Shown here piece by piece: positions 1-9,242 of a stretch of 64,000 bases of DNA. The position numbers and the translations under genes were made by a program. Position 1 is the stretch's first letter. Every line of letters begins with the position of its first letter. Origin of the DNA: Thiorhodococcus drewsii AZ1 (GTDB lineage: Bacteria > Pseudomonadota > Gammaproteobacteria > Chromatiales > Chromatiaceae); NCBI RefSeq assembly GCF_000224065.1, contig NZ_AFWT01000002.1, positions 124,001 through 188,000 on the forward strand, given 5' to 3'. A model generated the notes under the pieces. The model was not told the DNA's origin. It worked only from the letters and a program-made list of their open reading frames with translations, and did no database searches.

Positions 1-1
1 C

Positions 2-133
2 CCCCAGTTCCAGCGCGCCGAGCGCAGGGCGCGCGAGGCAGGACGCGGGATTTGGAGCACGCCCGGGCTACATCAAACGCCCTGGCGCTTCCGGCACAAC
101 AACCGACGCGGCGCTCGATCAAACGCGCAGTAG
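2..133 (+). CDS. C-terminal end of a staphylococcal-nuclease-like (thermonuclease) protein, partial
   Basis: Only the last 43 codons and a TAG stop are in the window; the frame is open to the left edge. The visible residues FQRAERRAREAGRGIWS match the closing helix of thermonuclease (SNase) domains, where an A-E-x2-A-R run is followed by G-x-G-I/L-W. After it comes a short basic, unconserved tail. The catalytic Arg/Glu residues would lie outside the window, so activity cannot be judged. It converges on tsaC and the two coding ends overlap by 15 bp (119-133). The call rests on one short motif. Confidence 0.55.
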   Translation, partial: PQFQRAERRAREAGRGIWSTPGLHQTPWRFRHNNRRGARSNAQ

Positions 134-682
134 CTGTCCGGTCAAACCATCACGAATCCGCGAGGGCCGATTCGCACCCGAACAGGCGCCAGCCAGCACA
201 TAGTCCGGCCCATTCTCAAAACCCAGACGCACCTGCACCGCGGTTCGCGCCGGTCGAAGCTGGGCCCGATTCGCGCTAGTCGAGACAATCGGACCACCAT
301 AGGCGCGACAGAGCGCGGCCGCGATCGGGTGCGCCGTCACCCGAACCGCAAGCGTCTCGAAGCGACCTGTAAGCCAGTCCGGCGTCCGCTCACTCGCGGG
401 AAAGAGCCAGGTATTGGGTCCCGGCCAAGAAGACCAGATTTCGCGGAGACGATCCTCGGGCAGAGACTCCACGAAAGGCTTCAGCTGATCTTGATGCGAG
501 GCGATGAGGATCAGCCCCTTGGAAACCGCGCGCTGCTTGATCGCGAGCAGGCGCTCCACCGCTTCACCGTTCCAGGGATCGCACCCCAGACCAAAAACGG
601 CCTCGGTCGGATAGGCGATCACCCCGCCCGAGCGCAGGCATTGAACAGCGATACGGAGACGATGCGACGAAATGACGGACAT
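119..682 (-). CDS. tsaC: Threonylcarbamoyl-AMP synthase (Sua5/YrdC/YwlC family)
   Basis: Makes threonylcarbamoyl-adenylate from threonine, bicarbonate and ATP, the first step of t6A37 modification of ANN-decoding tRNAs in the cytoplasm. The 187-residue length is that of the short bacterial TsaC form without the Sua5 C-terminal domain. Visible family motifs are VIAYPTEAVFGLGCDP near residue 20 (nucleotide/threonine pocket), a K-Q-R and S-K-G pair near 50-55, and the STSAN loop near 136. The ATG at 682 opens the domain directly. In E. coli tsaC lies in the smg-topA(yrdD)-tsaC order; here topA is also upstream on the same strand, but a two-gene plus-strand insert (HDOD and amidase) separates them. 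Confidence 0.92.
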   Translation of the reverse strand: MSVISSHRLRIAVQCLRSGGVIAYPTEAVFGLGCDPWNGEAVERLLAIKQRAVSKGLILIASHQDQLKPFVESLPEDRLREIWSSWPGPNTWLFPASERTPDWLTGRFETLAVRVTAHPIAAALCRAYGGPIVSTSANRAQLRPARTAVQVRLGFENGPDYVLAGACSGANRPSRIRDGLTGQLLRV

Positions 683-898
683 GGGGGATACTCAATCAGC
701 GAACAGGTGGACACGTATCGAAGAGAAGTCAACGCAGCCAGAAAACAGGATCGGCGCCCGAACAAGCCGTTACCGGATCTCGCGCCCTGGAGCGGCACTC
801 GCATTTCGCTGAGACACCCACAGAACGTAGACTCCCGCTATGGAAATACGCGGAACACTCTCCTATAGTTTTGGGCTGCGTCGTCCACGGTTGTCAAC

Positions 899-2401
899 GT
901 GAATACACCGCTCCCAAAGCCCAAGACCAAGCTCGATACCTGGATGGACCTCATCCGCCAGCAGAAGATGCCCGTCTTCGACGCGACGGTGCAGAAGATA
1001 TTCAGGATCTCACGCGACGACAAGGCACCCTTATCGGACCTGGCCAGTATCATCCTTCACGACCCGGCCTTCACGGCGCGCGTGCTCAAACTCGCCAACT
1101 CCATCCATTACAACCCATCGAGCACGGCCATCAGCACCATCACCAGGGCCGTGATCGTGCTCGGAATCAACGCCGTCTGCAACATCTCACTGACCCTCTC
1201 GCTGGTCGAGGCCACGATCGAGGGCGCGGCCAAGCAGCGCTTCGCCCGCGAACTGGGGCGAGCCATGCACGCGGCCGTACAGGCGCGCGGCCTCGCCATG
1301 GCGCGCGGCGACAAATCGCCGGAAGAGGTCTTCATCGCCACCCTGCTGACACGCATCGGTGAACTGGCCTTCTGGTGCTTCGGTGGCGAACTCGGCGAAC
1401 AGCTCGAACGACTGAGCAACACCCCGGGCATCTCCCCCGAACAGGCGCAAGAGCGCCTCCTCGGTTTCCGTTTGAGCCAGCTCAGCCGACAACTCATCCA
1501 CGAGTGGCACCTGACCGAGCTTCTCCAGGATACCGTCGATCATCCCACCAAGAGAAACGACCGCGTTCTGACACTCGCGCTCGGCCATCAGATCGCGCGC
1601 TGCGCCGAGGAAAAGGGTTGGCAATCGCCAGACATGGAGAAGCTGGTGAACAAATCCGCAATCCTCGCCGCACTCTCGAAGAACGACGCGCGCAGCATGC
1701 TGCACCAAGAAGCCAGACAGGCATGCATCATGGCGACCGATTACGGCGCCGACTTCGCCGCCCCATACATCCCGCAACCTGCGTCCTCGCGCGACCGCAG
1801 CCAGGAGCCGACCGGGGCCGAGACGTCCATTCTCGCAAGCAAGCCCGCTCCGCCCCCGTCTGGAGGTCTGCCCTCGGACCAACTGACACAGATGAAGATC
1901 CTGCGCGAACTCGCGACCCTACTGGCCGAGGAACGCTGCGACCTCAATGTCATCATGGAACTCGTGCTGGAAGGCATCTATCGCGGCATTGGAATGGACC
2001 GGGTTCTATTCGCACTGACCACCCCCGACAAACGCATCGTCAAAGCCAAATACGCGCTGGGAGTGGACAACGAGCGCCTGATGCAAGAATTCCAGTTCGT
2101 GCGCGCACCCGGTCAAACCAACATTCTGTTCGAGACCCTGGACCGCAAGCTGCCGCGACTGGTGAATGCCCGCGATCAGGAGAGCGGCACCACGATACCC
2201 GAGAGTCTCGAACGTCTTGTCGAATCAGCCACCTTCATGCTGGCGCCCATCATCGTCAGCAATCAATGCATCGGAGTGCTCTACGCAGACCGGGGCCCGA
2301 GCAAACGACCGCTCGATCCGACGAGCTTCCAGGATTTCAAGCATTTTGCGTATCAAGCCAACATGGGGCTGACCCAGATCCGATCGCGTCAAAGGGGGTG
2401 A
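899..2401 (+). CDS. HDOD-GAF signalling protein
   Basis: A 500-residue cytoplasmic regulator. Residues about 18-215 form an HDOD domain (degenerate HD-type helical bundle: ASIILHDPAFTARVLKLAN, then VIVLGINAVCNISL), and residues about 325-495 form a GAF domain (LAEERCDLNVIMELVLEGI ... APIIVSNQCIGVLYADRG). The usual second HD signature is weak (TLLTRIGELAFW), so it is probably a binding rather than a hydrolase domain. HDOD proteins commonly act in signal transduction; the ligand here is unknown. The start is a GTG without a clear Shine-Dalgarno. Its stop is 4 bp before the amidase gene, so the two are likely co-transcribed. A second HDOD protein is encoded at 24312-25553. Confidence 0.85.
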   Translation: MNTPLPKPKTKLDTWMDLIRQQKMPVFDATVQKIFRISRDDKAPLSDLASIILHDPAFTARVLKLANSIHYNPSSTAISTITRAVIVLGINAVCNISLTLSLVEATIEGAAKQRFARELGRAMHAAVQARGLAMARGDKSPEEVFIATLLTRIGELAFWCFGGELGEQLERLSNTPGISPEQAQERLLGFRLSQLSRQLIHEWHLTELLQDTVDHPTKRNDRVLTLALGHQIARCAEEKGWQSPDMEKLVNKSAILAALSKNDARSMLHQEARQACIMATDYGADFAAPYIPQPASSRDRSQEPTGAETSILASKPAPPPSGGLPSDQLTQMKILRELATLLAEERCDLNVIMELVLEGIYRGIGMDRVLFALTTPDKRIVKAKYALGVDNERLMQEFQFVRAPGQTNILFETLDRKLPRLVNARDQESGTTIPESLERLVESATFMLAPIIVSNQCIGVLYADRGPSKRPLDPTSFQDFKHFAYQANMGLTQIRSRQRG

Positions 2402-2405
2402 CATT

Positions 2406-2975
2406 GTGCGAGGAGCGGAACGAAGAAAGTCGTCTCTATCTCTGATACTGGCCTGCATGCTCGCGCTCATTCCGGGAGCCGGAGCAAGCGCGCGCCCGAT
2501 CGATCTCATCGTCATCCACGCCACCGGCGGACCTGGATGCAAGCACGGACGGCTATGGCATGCGCCGGGCGGAACCCTCGAATCGAACCTGCGACATTTC
2601 GCCACCCACCCCAATATCGGCTATCACTATCTCATCGGGCGCGACGGGGAAACGGTCGCCGGCACCCCGGAGACGCAGGTCGCCTTTCACGCACGCGGAC
2701 GCAACTCCTCCTCGATCGGCATCGAGCTGGTCAATGACGGCAACGGCAAGGACCCCTTCCCTCCCGCTCAGATCAACGCACTGATCGATCTGCTCGCCCG
2801 ACTGCTGCACCGGTACGACCTCACTCCTGATCGGATCCTGGGTCACAGCGAGGTCGATCGACGCGCCTTCGTCTGCGGCAAGAAACGCTACAAGCTCAAG
2901 ATCGATCCAGGCGGAGAGTACCCCGGATCGAGCGGAAATTTTCCCTGGAAGCGCGTCAGAGAGGCACTGCGCTAA
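2406..2975 (+). CDS. N-acetylmuramoyl-L-alanine amidase (Amidase_2), exported
   Basis: Predicted to cleave the amide bond between N-acetylmuramic acid and L-alanine of peptidoglycan or muropeptides. After a signal-like stretch (SLSLILACMLALIPGAGASA) the Amidase_2/PGRP fold is clear: VIHATGG, NIGYHYLIGRDG, FHARGRNSSSIGIELVNDG and ILGHSEVD, with zinc-binding His residues in the first and last of these. Total 189 residues, the AmpD/AmiD size class; the signal sequence argues for a periplasmic AmiD-like enzyme, not cytosolic AmpD. The GTG start at 2406 has a GGGGG Shine-Dalgarno about 7 bases upstream. It follows the HDOD-GAF gene by 4 bp and converges on topA. Confidence 0.85.
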   Translation: MRGAERRKSSLSLILACMLALIPGAGASARPIDLIVIHATGGPGCKHGRLWHAPGGTLESNLRHFATHPNIGYHYLIGRDGETVAGTPETQVAFHARGRNSSSIGIELVNDGNGKDPFPPAQINALIDLLARLLHRYDLTPDRILGHSEVDRRAFVCGKKRYKLKIDPGGEYPGSSGNFPWKRVREALR

Positions 2976-3018
2976 TCGAACGGCACGCTAATCGCGCGGT
3001 GCCCAGAGCGACGCATAC

Positions 3019-5325
3019 TCACTTGGATTCGAGCGGCTGTTCCTCCGCCTCCTCAATCGCCTCGCGATAGCCGCATTCCTTCTGCGGACACACCTTGGCT
3101 GCACCCTTGGTCTTGGTGACCTTGAGGGTCAGGATGGGCCAACTGCATTTGGGGCAAGACTCGGCGAGCGGAGCGTCCCAGACGGCATAATCGCAAGTCG
3201 GATAGGTCGAGCAGGAATAGAAAATCTTGCCGCGCCGCGACTTCTTCTTCTGCAGCGTCCCCTTGCCACATTTGGGGCAGGCAACGCCCGTATCCTCAGG
3301 CTTTTCCAGCGGCTCGATGTGCTTGCAGTTGGGATAAGCGCTGCAGCCGATGAACTTACCGTAACGCCCGCGCTTGACCTCCAATGCCGAACCGCACAGC
3401 GGACAGGACCGCCCCTCGACGATCTCTGGGGCCTCCTGCTCTGCCTTGTCGGCGTTCAGGTCGCGCGTGTAGTCGCAATCCGGATAGTTGGTGCAACCGA
3501 TGAAGCGTCCGTTGCGTCCGAGCCGGATCGAGAGCTGGCCGCCACACTTGGGGCAGGTCTCGTCGATACGCTCCTGGGTCACATCGCTGCGCTTGACGTG
3601 CTCCTGGGTGTGATCGACCTGATCCTTGAAGGGCCGCCAGAACCGCTCCAGGAGCGGAATCCATTCACCCTCGCCGCGCGAAACCGCGTCCAGATCGTCT
3701 TCGAGTCGCGCGGTGAAGTCGTAGTCGACATATGAGGTGAAGTACTCAGTCAGGAACTTGTTGACCACACGCCCGACATCGGTCGGCGAGAAGCGCTTTT
3801 TGTCGAGCACCACGTATTCGCGATCCTGAAGCGTCGAGATGATGGAGGCATAGGTCGAGGGACGACCGATACCGAACTCTTCCAACGCCTTGACCAGCGA
3901 CGCCTCGGAATACCGAGGCGGGGGCTCGGTGAAATGCTGCTCGGCGCGGACCTGAATCAACTCGACCAGATCGCCCTCCTTCAGATCGGGCAGCATGCGC
4001 TCCTCGTTGTCGTCGGCGCTCTTGGCGTCGTCACGACCCTCGAGATAGACCCGCATGAAGCCGGGCTCGGCGACCACCGACCCGGTCGCGCGCAACAGAT
4101 TGCCCGCCCCGGCGCTCAGATCGATCGCCACCTGATTGATGAGCGCATGGTTCATCTGACAAGCCAAGGTGCGCTTCCAGATGAGCTCGTAGAGCTTGGC
4201 CTGCTCCACCGTCAGGTGGGCCTTAATGGCCGACGGCTCGCGCAGGATGGAGGTCGGACGAATGGCCTCGTGGGCCTCCTGTGCATTCTTCGACTTGGTC
4301 TTGTAGTGCCGCGCCTGATCGGGAAGATCGTCCGCCCCGTAACGCTCGGCGATATGGGATCGGATCTCGGTCAGCGCCTCCTCGGCCAGATTGACAGAGT
4401 CGGTACGCATGTAGGTGATGAGACCCACGGCGCCGCCACCGACGTCGACGCCCTCATAGAGCTGCTGGGCCACGCGCATGGTGCGCTGGGCCGTGAACCC
4501 CAGCTTGCGCGCCGCCTCCTGCTGCAGGGTCGAGGTGATGAAGGGCGGCGCGGGGAAACGCTTGCGCTGCTTGCGCTCGACCTTTTCGACCTTGAGCGTG
4601 CCATCGGCGGCCTGCTCGAGCGTCGCCTTAACCTCGGCGGCACGCCCCTCGTCGGTGATGCTGAACTGTTCGACCTTCTCGCCACCGAAGGTCGTCAGCT
4701 TGGCGCTGAATGATTTCGCGTCCTTGCTCGCATCCGCCTCAATGGTCCAGTACTCCTGACGAACGAATGCCTCGACCTCGTTCTCGCGCTCGCAGATGAG
4801 ACGCAGCGCCGGACTCTGAACCCGTCCGGCGGACAATCCGCGACGGATCTTCTTCCACAGCAAGGGCGACAGATTGAAGCCGACCAGATAGTCGAGCGCA
4901 CGGCGCGCCTGCTGGGCATTGACCAGATCGTAGGAAAGCTCGCGCGGATTGGCGATCGCGTCTTGGACGGCCCGCTTGGTGATCTCGTTAAAGACCACAC
5001 GGTACACGGGGCGCTTGCCAAGCTGCCTGCGGCTCTTCAGCAGCTCGTAGAGATGCCAGGAGATCGCCTCACCCTCGCGGTCCGGGTCGGTCGCGAGATA
5101 GAGGGTGTCGGCCTCCTTGAGCTTCTTGGCGATCGCCTGGACGTGCTTCTCGTTGCGATCGATGATCTGGTACTTCATGGCGAAGCCATGATCCGGGTCG
5201 ACCGCTCCCTCCTTGGGGACCAGGTCGCGGACGTGTCCGTACGAAGCGATCACCTCGAAGTCGGCTCCGAGGTATTTCTTGATGGTCTTGGCCTTGGCCG
5301 GCGATTCGACGATGACGAGATTCAT
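3019..5325 (-). CDS. topA: DNA topoisomerase I (type IA, omega protein)
   Basis: Relaxes negatively supercoiled DNA by transient single-strand cleavage. The 768-residue protein begins with the TOPRIM motif LVIVESPAKAKTIKKYLG, carries the metal-binding DPDREGE at 80-86, and the active-site tyrosine at 305 in GLITYMRTDS. The C-terminus holds four Cys4 zinc ribbons starting CPKCGGQL, CPLCGSAL, CPKCGKGT and CPKCSWPI, typical of proteobacterial TopA. It is transcribed after dprA and smg with a 204-bp spacer to smg, an arrangement shared with many gammaproteobacteria. Confidence 0.97.
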   Translation of the reverse strand: MNLVIVESPAKAKTIKKYLGADFEVIASYGHVRDLVPKEGAVDPDHGFAMKYQIIDRNEKHVQAIAKKLKEADTLYLATDPDREGEAISWHLYELLKSRRQLGKRPVYRVVFNEITKRAVQDAIANPRELSYDLVNAQQARRALDYLVGFNLSPLLWKKIRRGLSAGRVQSPALRLICERENEVEAFVRQEYWTIEADASKDAKSFSAKLTTFGGEKVEQFSITDEGRAAEVKATLEQAADGTLKVEKVERKQRKRFPAPPFITSTLQQEAARKLGFTAQRTMRVAQQLYEGVDVGGGAVGLITYMRTDSVNLAEEALTEIRSHIAERYGADDLPDQARHYKTKSKNAQEAHEAIRPTSILREPSAIKAHLTVEQAKLYELIWKRTLACQMNHALINQVAIDLSAGAGNLLRATGSVVAEPGFMRVYLEGRDDAKSADDNEERMLPDLKEGDLVELIQVRAEQHFTEPPPRYSEASLVKALEEFGIGRPSTYASIISTLQDREYVVLDKKRFSPTDVGRVVNKFLTEYFTSYVDYDFTARLEDDLDAVSRGEGEWIPLLERFWRPFKDQVDHTQEHVKRSDVTQERIDETCPKCGGQLSIRLGRNGRFIGCTNYPDCDYTRDLNADKAEQEAPEIVEGRSCPLCGSALEVKRGRYGKFIGCSAYPNCKHIEPLEKPEDTGVACPKCGKGTLQKKKSRRGKIFYSCSTYPTCDYAVWDAPLAESCPKCSWPILTLKVTKTKGAAKVCPQKECGYREAIEEAEEQPLESK

Positions 5326-5529
5326 GCGGGATTCTATTGGATTTGGCGTCGTTTCTTTAGGTTAAACCCAGGGCGAAGCTCGACGTCAAGGGCCTTTGGC
5401 AGAATCGCCAATGTGTGGATGCAATAGGAAACCGGTGCAATGCGCCCCTCTCGCGGACGCAAGACGGACGCGATTCGACACAAGAGCATCAGCCCCTCCC
5501 TGAAAGACGGTGCCGAACCGAGTTCGAGA

Positions 5530-6006
5530 TCAGTGCAGATAGACGGGATCTTCGTTGTAGAGCATATCTTCCATCTGGGTAAAGGCATCCTCTTGCCCCG
5601 GACGATTCATCAGGACCAGCAGCGCCACCCATTTGACCTCGTCCGCCAGGACCTGAGGATGATCGATCGCCAGCAAGCGATCGATCACGAGTTCGCGACT
5701 GACCGGATCCAGGATCCCCCCATGCTCCAACGACATCAGCAACCCCCGCACCTCGGGATCCAGCTTGCTGCATTCGAGATCGCTGTAGACACGGATGGAG
5801 CCGACCGGATGGAGATGTCCCTCGGTTGCCTCGACGCCCACGGCGAGTTCGTCGAGCCAGCGCAGAGCCTTATCGATCTCGTTCTGACTAAAGCCGGCCT
5901 GAGCCAGCTCGTCCTCAAGCTCGCTTTGCTCGACAGGAGGCTGACCATCGCCATCCATGTAATTCTCGTAAAGATAGATCAGGACATCGACCATATTTTC
6001 GTACAT
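5530..6006 (-). CDS. smg: Smg family protein (DUF494)
   Basis: A 158-residue acidic, helical protein of the Smg/DUF494 family, usually encoded next to dprA, as here. I placed the start at the ATG at 6006, giving MYENMVDVLIYLYENYMDGD, the family's standard N-terminus; the longer frame upstream adds a basic, unconserved stretch. The C-terminal part carries the GGILDPVSRELVIDRLLAL-like helix block typical of the family. Its biochemical function is not settled. It lies 75 bp downstream of dprA and 204 bp upstream of topA on the same strand. Confidence 0.9.
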   Translation of the reverse strand: MYENMVDVLIYLYENYMDGDGQPPVEQSELEDELAQAGFSQNEIDKALRWLDELAVGVEATEGHLHPVGSIRVYSDLECSKLDPEVRGLLMSLEHGGILDPVSRELVIDRLLAIDHPQVLADEVKWVALLVLMNRPGQEDAFTQMEDMLYNEDPVYLH

Positions 6007-6081
6007 CAGCCAACCTCGATGGCATCTTCGACCCAAAGATCGAAGCAAACGCGCGCCGATCGGCGCCAAAACGGGTCTTCG

Positions 6082-7242
6082 CTAGCCGGAAGAGCGGCAA
6101 TAGCGTCCACCCGGCACCGATGATACATGACCATTCAATTCCAGGAGCAACAACATGGACATCACCTGATCCGCCGGCAGCCCTGTGCGCGCGATCAATT
6201 CGTCCGGGGCCATCGGGTCGAATTCCAATGCATCCAGCAGGCGTCGCTCATCCCCTTGCAGACCCTCGGCGGACATTCCGGCTACCGGAGAGGGAGGCGA
6301 CTGACTGGCAGACGCCAAGGCCGCATTCAACAGTGGCGCCAATTCAGCCAGGATATCGGAGGCGCTTTCGACCAACCTGGCGCCGTCGCGGATGAGACCA
6401 TGACACCCGCGCGCCAAGGGATTGCGGATCGAGCCGGGAACGGCGAAGACCTCACGTCCCTGCTCCAGGGCGCAACGTGCCGTGATGAGCGAACCGCTCT
6501 TGAGCGCCGCCTCCGTGACCAGCACCCCGAGACTCAAGCCACTGATGAGCCGGTTGCGACGCGGGAAGTTACGCGCCAGCGGCCCCCGTCCCGGCGAAAA
6601 CTCACTGACCAGGGCTCCGTTCTCGGCGATACGGCAGGCCAAATCCAGATGGGAGGCCGGATAGACCAGATCCGGCCCCGTCCCCATCACAGCAATGGTT
6701 TGCCCGGATTCGAGCGCGGCGGTATGGGCCACACCGTCGATTCCGACCGCAAGCCCACTGGTGACGACCAGCCCCCAGCCCGCCAACTCGCGAACGAGCT
6801 CGGCGGTGATCTCGCGCCCGCCTGGGGTCGGGTTGCGACTGCCGACGACGGCGATCTGAGGCTCGCGAAGCAGTGCGGGATCGCCTCGGACATAGAGCAG
6901 CGGAGGCGGATCCGCAATCTCCGTCAACTGCGGCGGATAAAATGGATCGTCGATGGCGATCAGGTGGGCATCGGGACGCTCGCCCCAGCTCAGAATGGCC
7001 TCGACGGCCTCGGTATCCGGCTGTTTGAGCGCGTCCACACAGGCTGGCTTGAGCCCCAGCTCGGACAGCGCCGATCGGGACGCGGCAAGCACGCCGGCCG
7101 GATCGCCGAAATGCTCGCAGAGACGCACGGCGGTACGCGGACCGATCCCGGGCGCCGAGAGGAGAATGAGCCAGTCGCGGTTGGATCGTCGAGCATCGCG
7201 CAACGATCCAAGCGGCGAGGGATCAGGATGGGGGAGAGGCAA
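6082..7242 (-). CDS. dprA: DNA-processing protein DprA (Smf)
   Basis: Binds incoming single-stranded DNA and loads RecA during natural transformation. The 386 residues comprise an N-terminal helix-hairpin-helix/SAM-like region (LILLSAPGIGPRTAVRLCEHFG), the DprA Rossmann domain with VGSRNPTPGGREIT, VTSGLAVGIDGVAH and FPRRNRLISGLS, and a C-terminal winged helix of the DML1 type (DAL...DELIARTGLPADQVMSML). The start is uncertain: the longest frame begins with TTG at 7242 and overlaps the preceding LysM gene by 20 bp; no Shine-Dalgarno is evident. A functional DprA hints at, but does not prove, competence. Confidence 0.95.
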   Translation of the reverse strand: MPLPHPDPSPLGSLRDARRSNRDWLILLSAPGIGPRTAVRLCEHFGDPAGVLAASRSALSELGLKPACVDALKQPDTEAVEAILSWGERPDAHLIAIDDPFYPPQLTEIADPPPLLYVRGDPALLREPQIAVVGSRNPTPGGREITAELVRELAGWGLVVTSGLAVGIDGVAHTAALESGQTIAVMGTGPDLVYPASHLDLACRIAENGALVSEFSPGRGPLARNFPRRNRLISGLSLGVLVTEAALKSGSLITARCALEQGREVFAVPGSIRNPLARGCHGLIRDGARLVESASDILAELAPLLNAALASASQSPPSPVAGMSAEGLQGDERRLLDALEFDPMAPDELIARTGLPADQVMSMLLLLELNGHVSSVPGGRYCRSSG

Positions 7243-8416
7243 TCCAATCGCCGACGTTGATGAAATGGCTCGCCTTCAGAATCACACCGAAGCTGACTCT
7301 TTCAAAGGATCGAAAGACCATCAGGACGCCAGACTGCTCGAACGGCTTGAAATACTTCTGATTGTTACGACGGAAGTCCATATGCAACGGGAAGGGGGCG
7401 TTGGAGTCCGGTTCATCCGCGCGCCAGCCTTTCTTCTCGTAATCGCTGCCGAACCAGAACTCGCTGGAGAGCGGTCCCGGACCGCGCCAGTTCGGCTCGT
7501 GGGCACCGCTCTTGACCATATCCCGCTCCTTGGTGCCACCGATGTAGGTCTCGAAGACGTGTCCCGGCTCGATCCCGTCACGCGTGCCTCGATTGATAAC
7601 GACGACATCGTAGGGCCCGATCTGGGATACCCCGTTGAGCACGGAGATGATGCGCCCGCGCAGCCCCTCAGGCGCCGGATGCGGGAAGAAGTTTTCCAAC
7701 CGACGCTCCGCATCGCCCGGAATGACGCGATCCCCAATCGAGACCTCGCGTTCCATGCTCACGACCTTCAGCTTGGCCGGATCCCCGATCCGCTCCAGCT
7801 GCGCATCGGCGACAAACACAGCCTCGTAACCGAGCAATTCGTTGCTATCCGGATCCCTCAACTCGTCACCAGGACGCAGGATCTGGAATGCCGTTTGGGT
7901 ATTGGTGCGGATGCGGCGGACATAGATCGAATCGCCGACCCCGGCGATCAGATGCTCGTCCGGAAAACCGACCACATAGGGCGCGCGCTTGATGTCCTGC
8001 GCATCGGCGACGTAGGGCCGGGTCAGGAAGGGCGCAATGCTTGAGATCCGAATCGTCGGCACCGCCGCCGAAAGCGGGGAGGAGCGCACATGCGGAGTCA
8101 GCCGCACCACGCGCGGCCCGGCACCGCGTCTGGCCCGAATGCGCGGCTCGCCGCCGACCATGGTCAGCTCCAGCACGTCGCCCGGATAGATGAGGTCCGG
8201 ATCCCCGACGCCGGGATTGGCTTGCCAGACCTCAGGCCAGAGCCAAGGATCCCTCAGAAATCGCCCAGCGATATCCCAGAGCGTGTCACCCGAGCGCACC
8301 ACATAGGTTTGAGGAGCATCGGGTGCAAGCTCGGCCCCGGAGGCGACCGGAACCAGCAGAATCATTGACCCCAAGAGGAGCGACACTCGAACGAAATGGC
8401 GAATAGCGACGCGCAT
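7223..8416 (-). CDS. LysM peptidoglycan-binding domain protein, exported
   Basis: A 397-residue envelope protein. I chose the ATG at 8416, which has a GGAGGG Shine-Dalgarno and starts a signal peptide (VSLLLGSMILLVPVASGA). A LysM domain follows immediately at about residues 35-85 (TYVVRSGDTLWDIAGRF, then DPDLIYPGDVLEL), expected to bind N-acetylglucosamine-containing glycan. The remaining 300 residues are a conserved region found in LysM proteins encoded upstream of dprA in many gammaproteobacteria, containing a repeated SAF-like beta element (GYEAVFVADAQLERIGDPA). It diverges from def by about 200 bp. Its exact role is unknown; localisation at the cell wall is inferred. Confidence 0.88.
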   Translation of the reverse strand: MRVAIRHFVRVSLLLGSMILLVPVASGAELAPDAPQTYVVRSGDTLWDIAGRFLRDPWLWPEVWQANPGVGDPDLIYPGDVLELTMVGGEPRIRARRGAGPRVVRLTPHVRSSPLSAAVPTIRISSIAPFLTRPYVADAQDIKRAPYVVGFPDEHLIAGVGDSIYVRRIRTNTQTAFQILRPGDELRDPDSNELLGYEAVFVADAQLERIGDPAKLKVVSMEREVSIGDRVIPGDAERRLENFFPHPAPEGLRGRIISVLNGVSQIGPYDVVVINRGTRDGIEPGHVFETYIGGTKERDMVKSGAHEPNWRGPGPLSSEFWFGSDYEKKGWRADEPDSNAPFPLHMDFRRNNQKYFKPFEQSGVLMVFRSFERVSFGVILKASHFINVGDWIASPPS

Positions 8417-8614
8417 GGACCCTCCACGATGGTCGAAACGGGATTCACCCGCCCCTACTAAGGGGTGTAGTATCTTAGCGATAGTAGCGCACACGACTTC
8501 ATAACTTCCACCCGTTCGCACTCCTGAGAGAAAGCCTATCCGGATCTTACGGCTCCCGGCTCGTAGCGTACGAGGTGGAGACTTCCCGAAACATATTGCA
8601 TTCCGACATCAGAG

Positions 8615-9145
8615 ATGGCCAAGCTCGATATCCTCACCTTTCCCGACCCCAGACTGCGCCTGAAGGCGCTGCCCGTGACGCAGGTCGACGACTCGGTCCG
8701 CGAGCTGGTCGACGACATGCTCGAGACCATGTACGCCGCGCCAGGCATCGGCTTGGCCGCGAACCAGGTCGACGTGCAGCGCCGGATCGTGGTGATCGAC
8801 ACCTCCGAGAACCACGACACCCCCCTCTGCCTGATCAACCCCGAGATTCTCTCGAAAGAGGGCAAGACCCAAATGGACGAGGGCTGCCTCTCGGTGCCCG
8901 GCTTCTTCGAGCCGGTCACGCGCGCAGAGGCGGTCACGGTCAGCGCGCTCGATCGCGATGGCAACCCCTTCACCCTGGAGGCCGACGGGCTGCTGGCCGT
9001 CTGCATCCAGCACGAGCTCGATCATCTGGACGGCAAGCTGTTCGTCGATCACATCTCCATACTCAAACGCCAACGTATTCGCCGCAAACTCGAAAAGGAT
9101 CAGCGCCAAGCCCAGGCCGCAGAGCCACGCCGGGGTGCCATCTAG
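8615..9145 (+). CDS. def: Peptide deformylase
   Basis: Removes the N-formyl group from nascent proteins. All three metal-site motifs of the 176-residue enzyme are intact: GIGLAANQ (motif 1), EGCLSVPG with the metal-binding Cys (motif 2) and QHELDHLDG with the two His ligands and catalytic Glu (motif 3). It starts the plus-strand block def-fmt-rsmB, which couples N-terminal formyl metabolism with 16S rRNA methylation, and lies divergent from the LysM gene, so a promoter is expected in 8417-8614. Confidence 0.97.
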   Translation: MAKLDILTFPDPRLRLKALPVTQVDDSVRELVDDMLETMYAAPGIGLAANQVDVQRRIVVIDTSENHDTPLCLINPEILSKEGKTQMDEGCLSVPGFFEPVTRAEAVTVSALDRDGNPFTLEADGLLAVCIQHELDHLDGKLFVDHISILKRQRIRRKLEKDQRQAQAAEPRRGAI

Positions 9146-9242
9146 TGCGTCGCGTCTTCGTCTTCCCTCATCCCACGACACCGAGCGCGAGATCCTCGTC
9201 CGATCCGAGCCTCTCCCACCGACTGCAACGCAAGGATCGCCC

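Noticed and set aside
6127-7260. Long open frame on the plus strand antisense to dprA
   Set aside because: Low-complexity, Arg/Gln-rich translation with no domain; dprA on the other strand is clearly real. It is a by-product of high GC.
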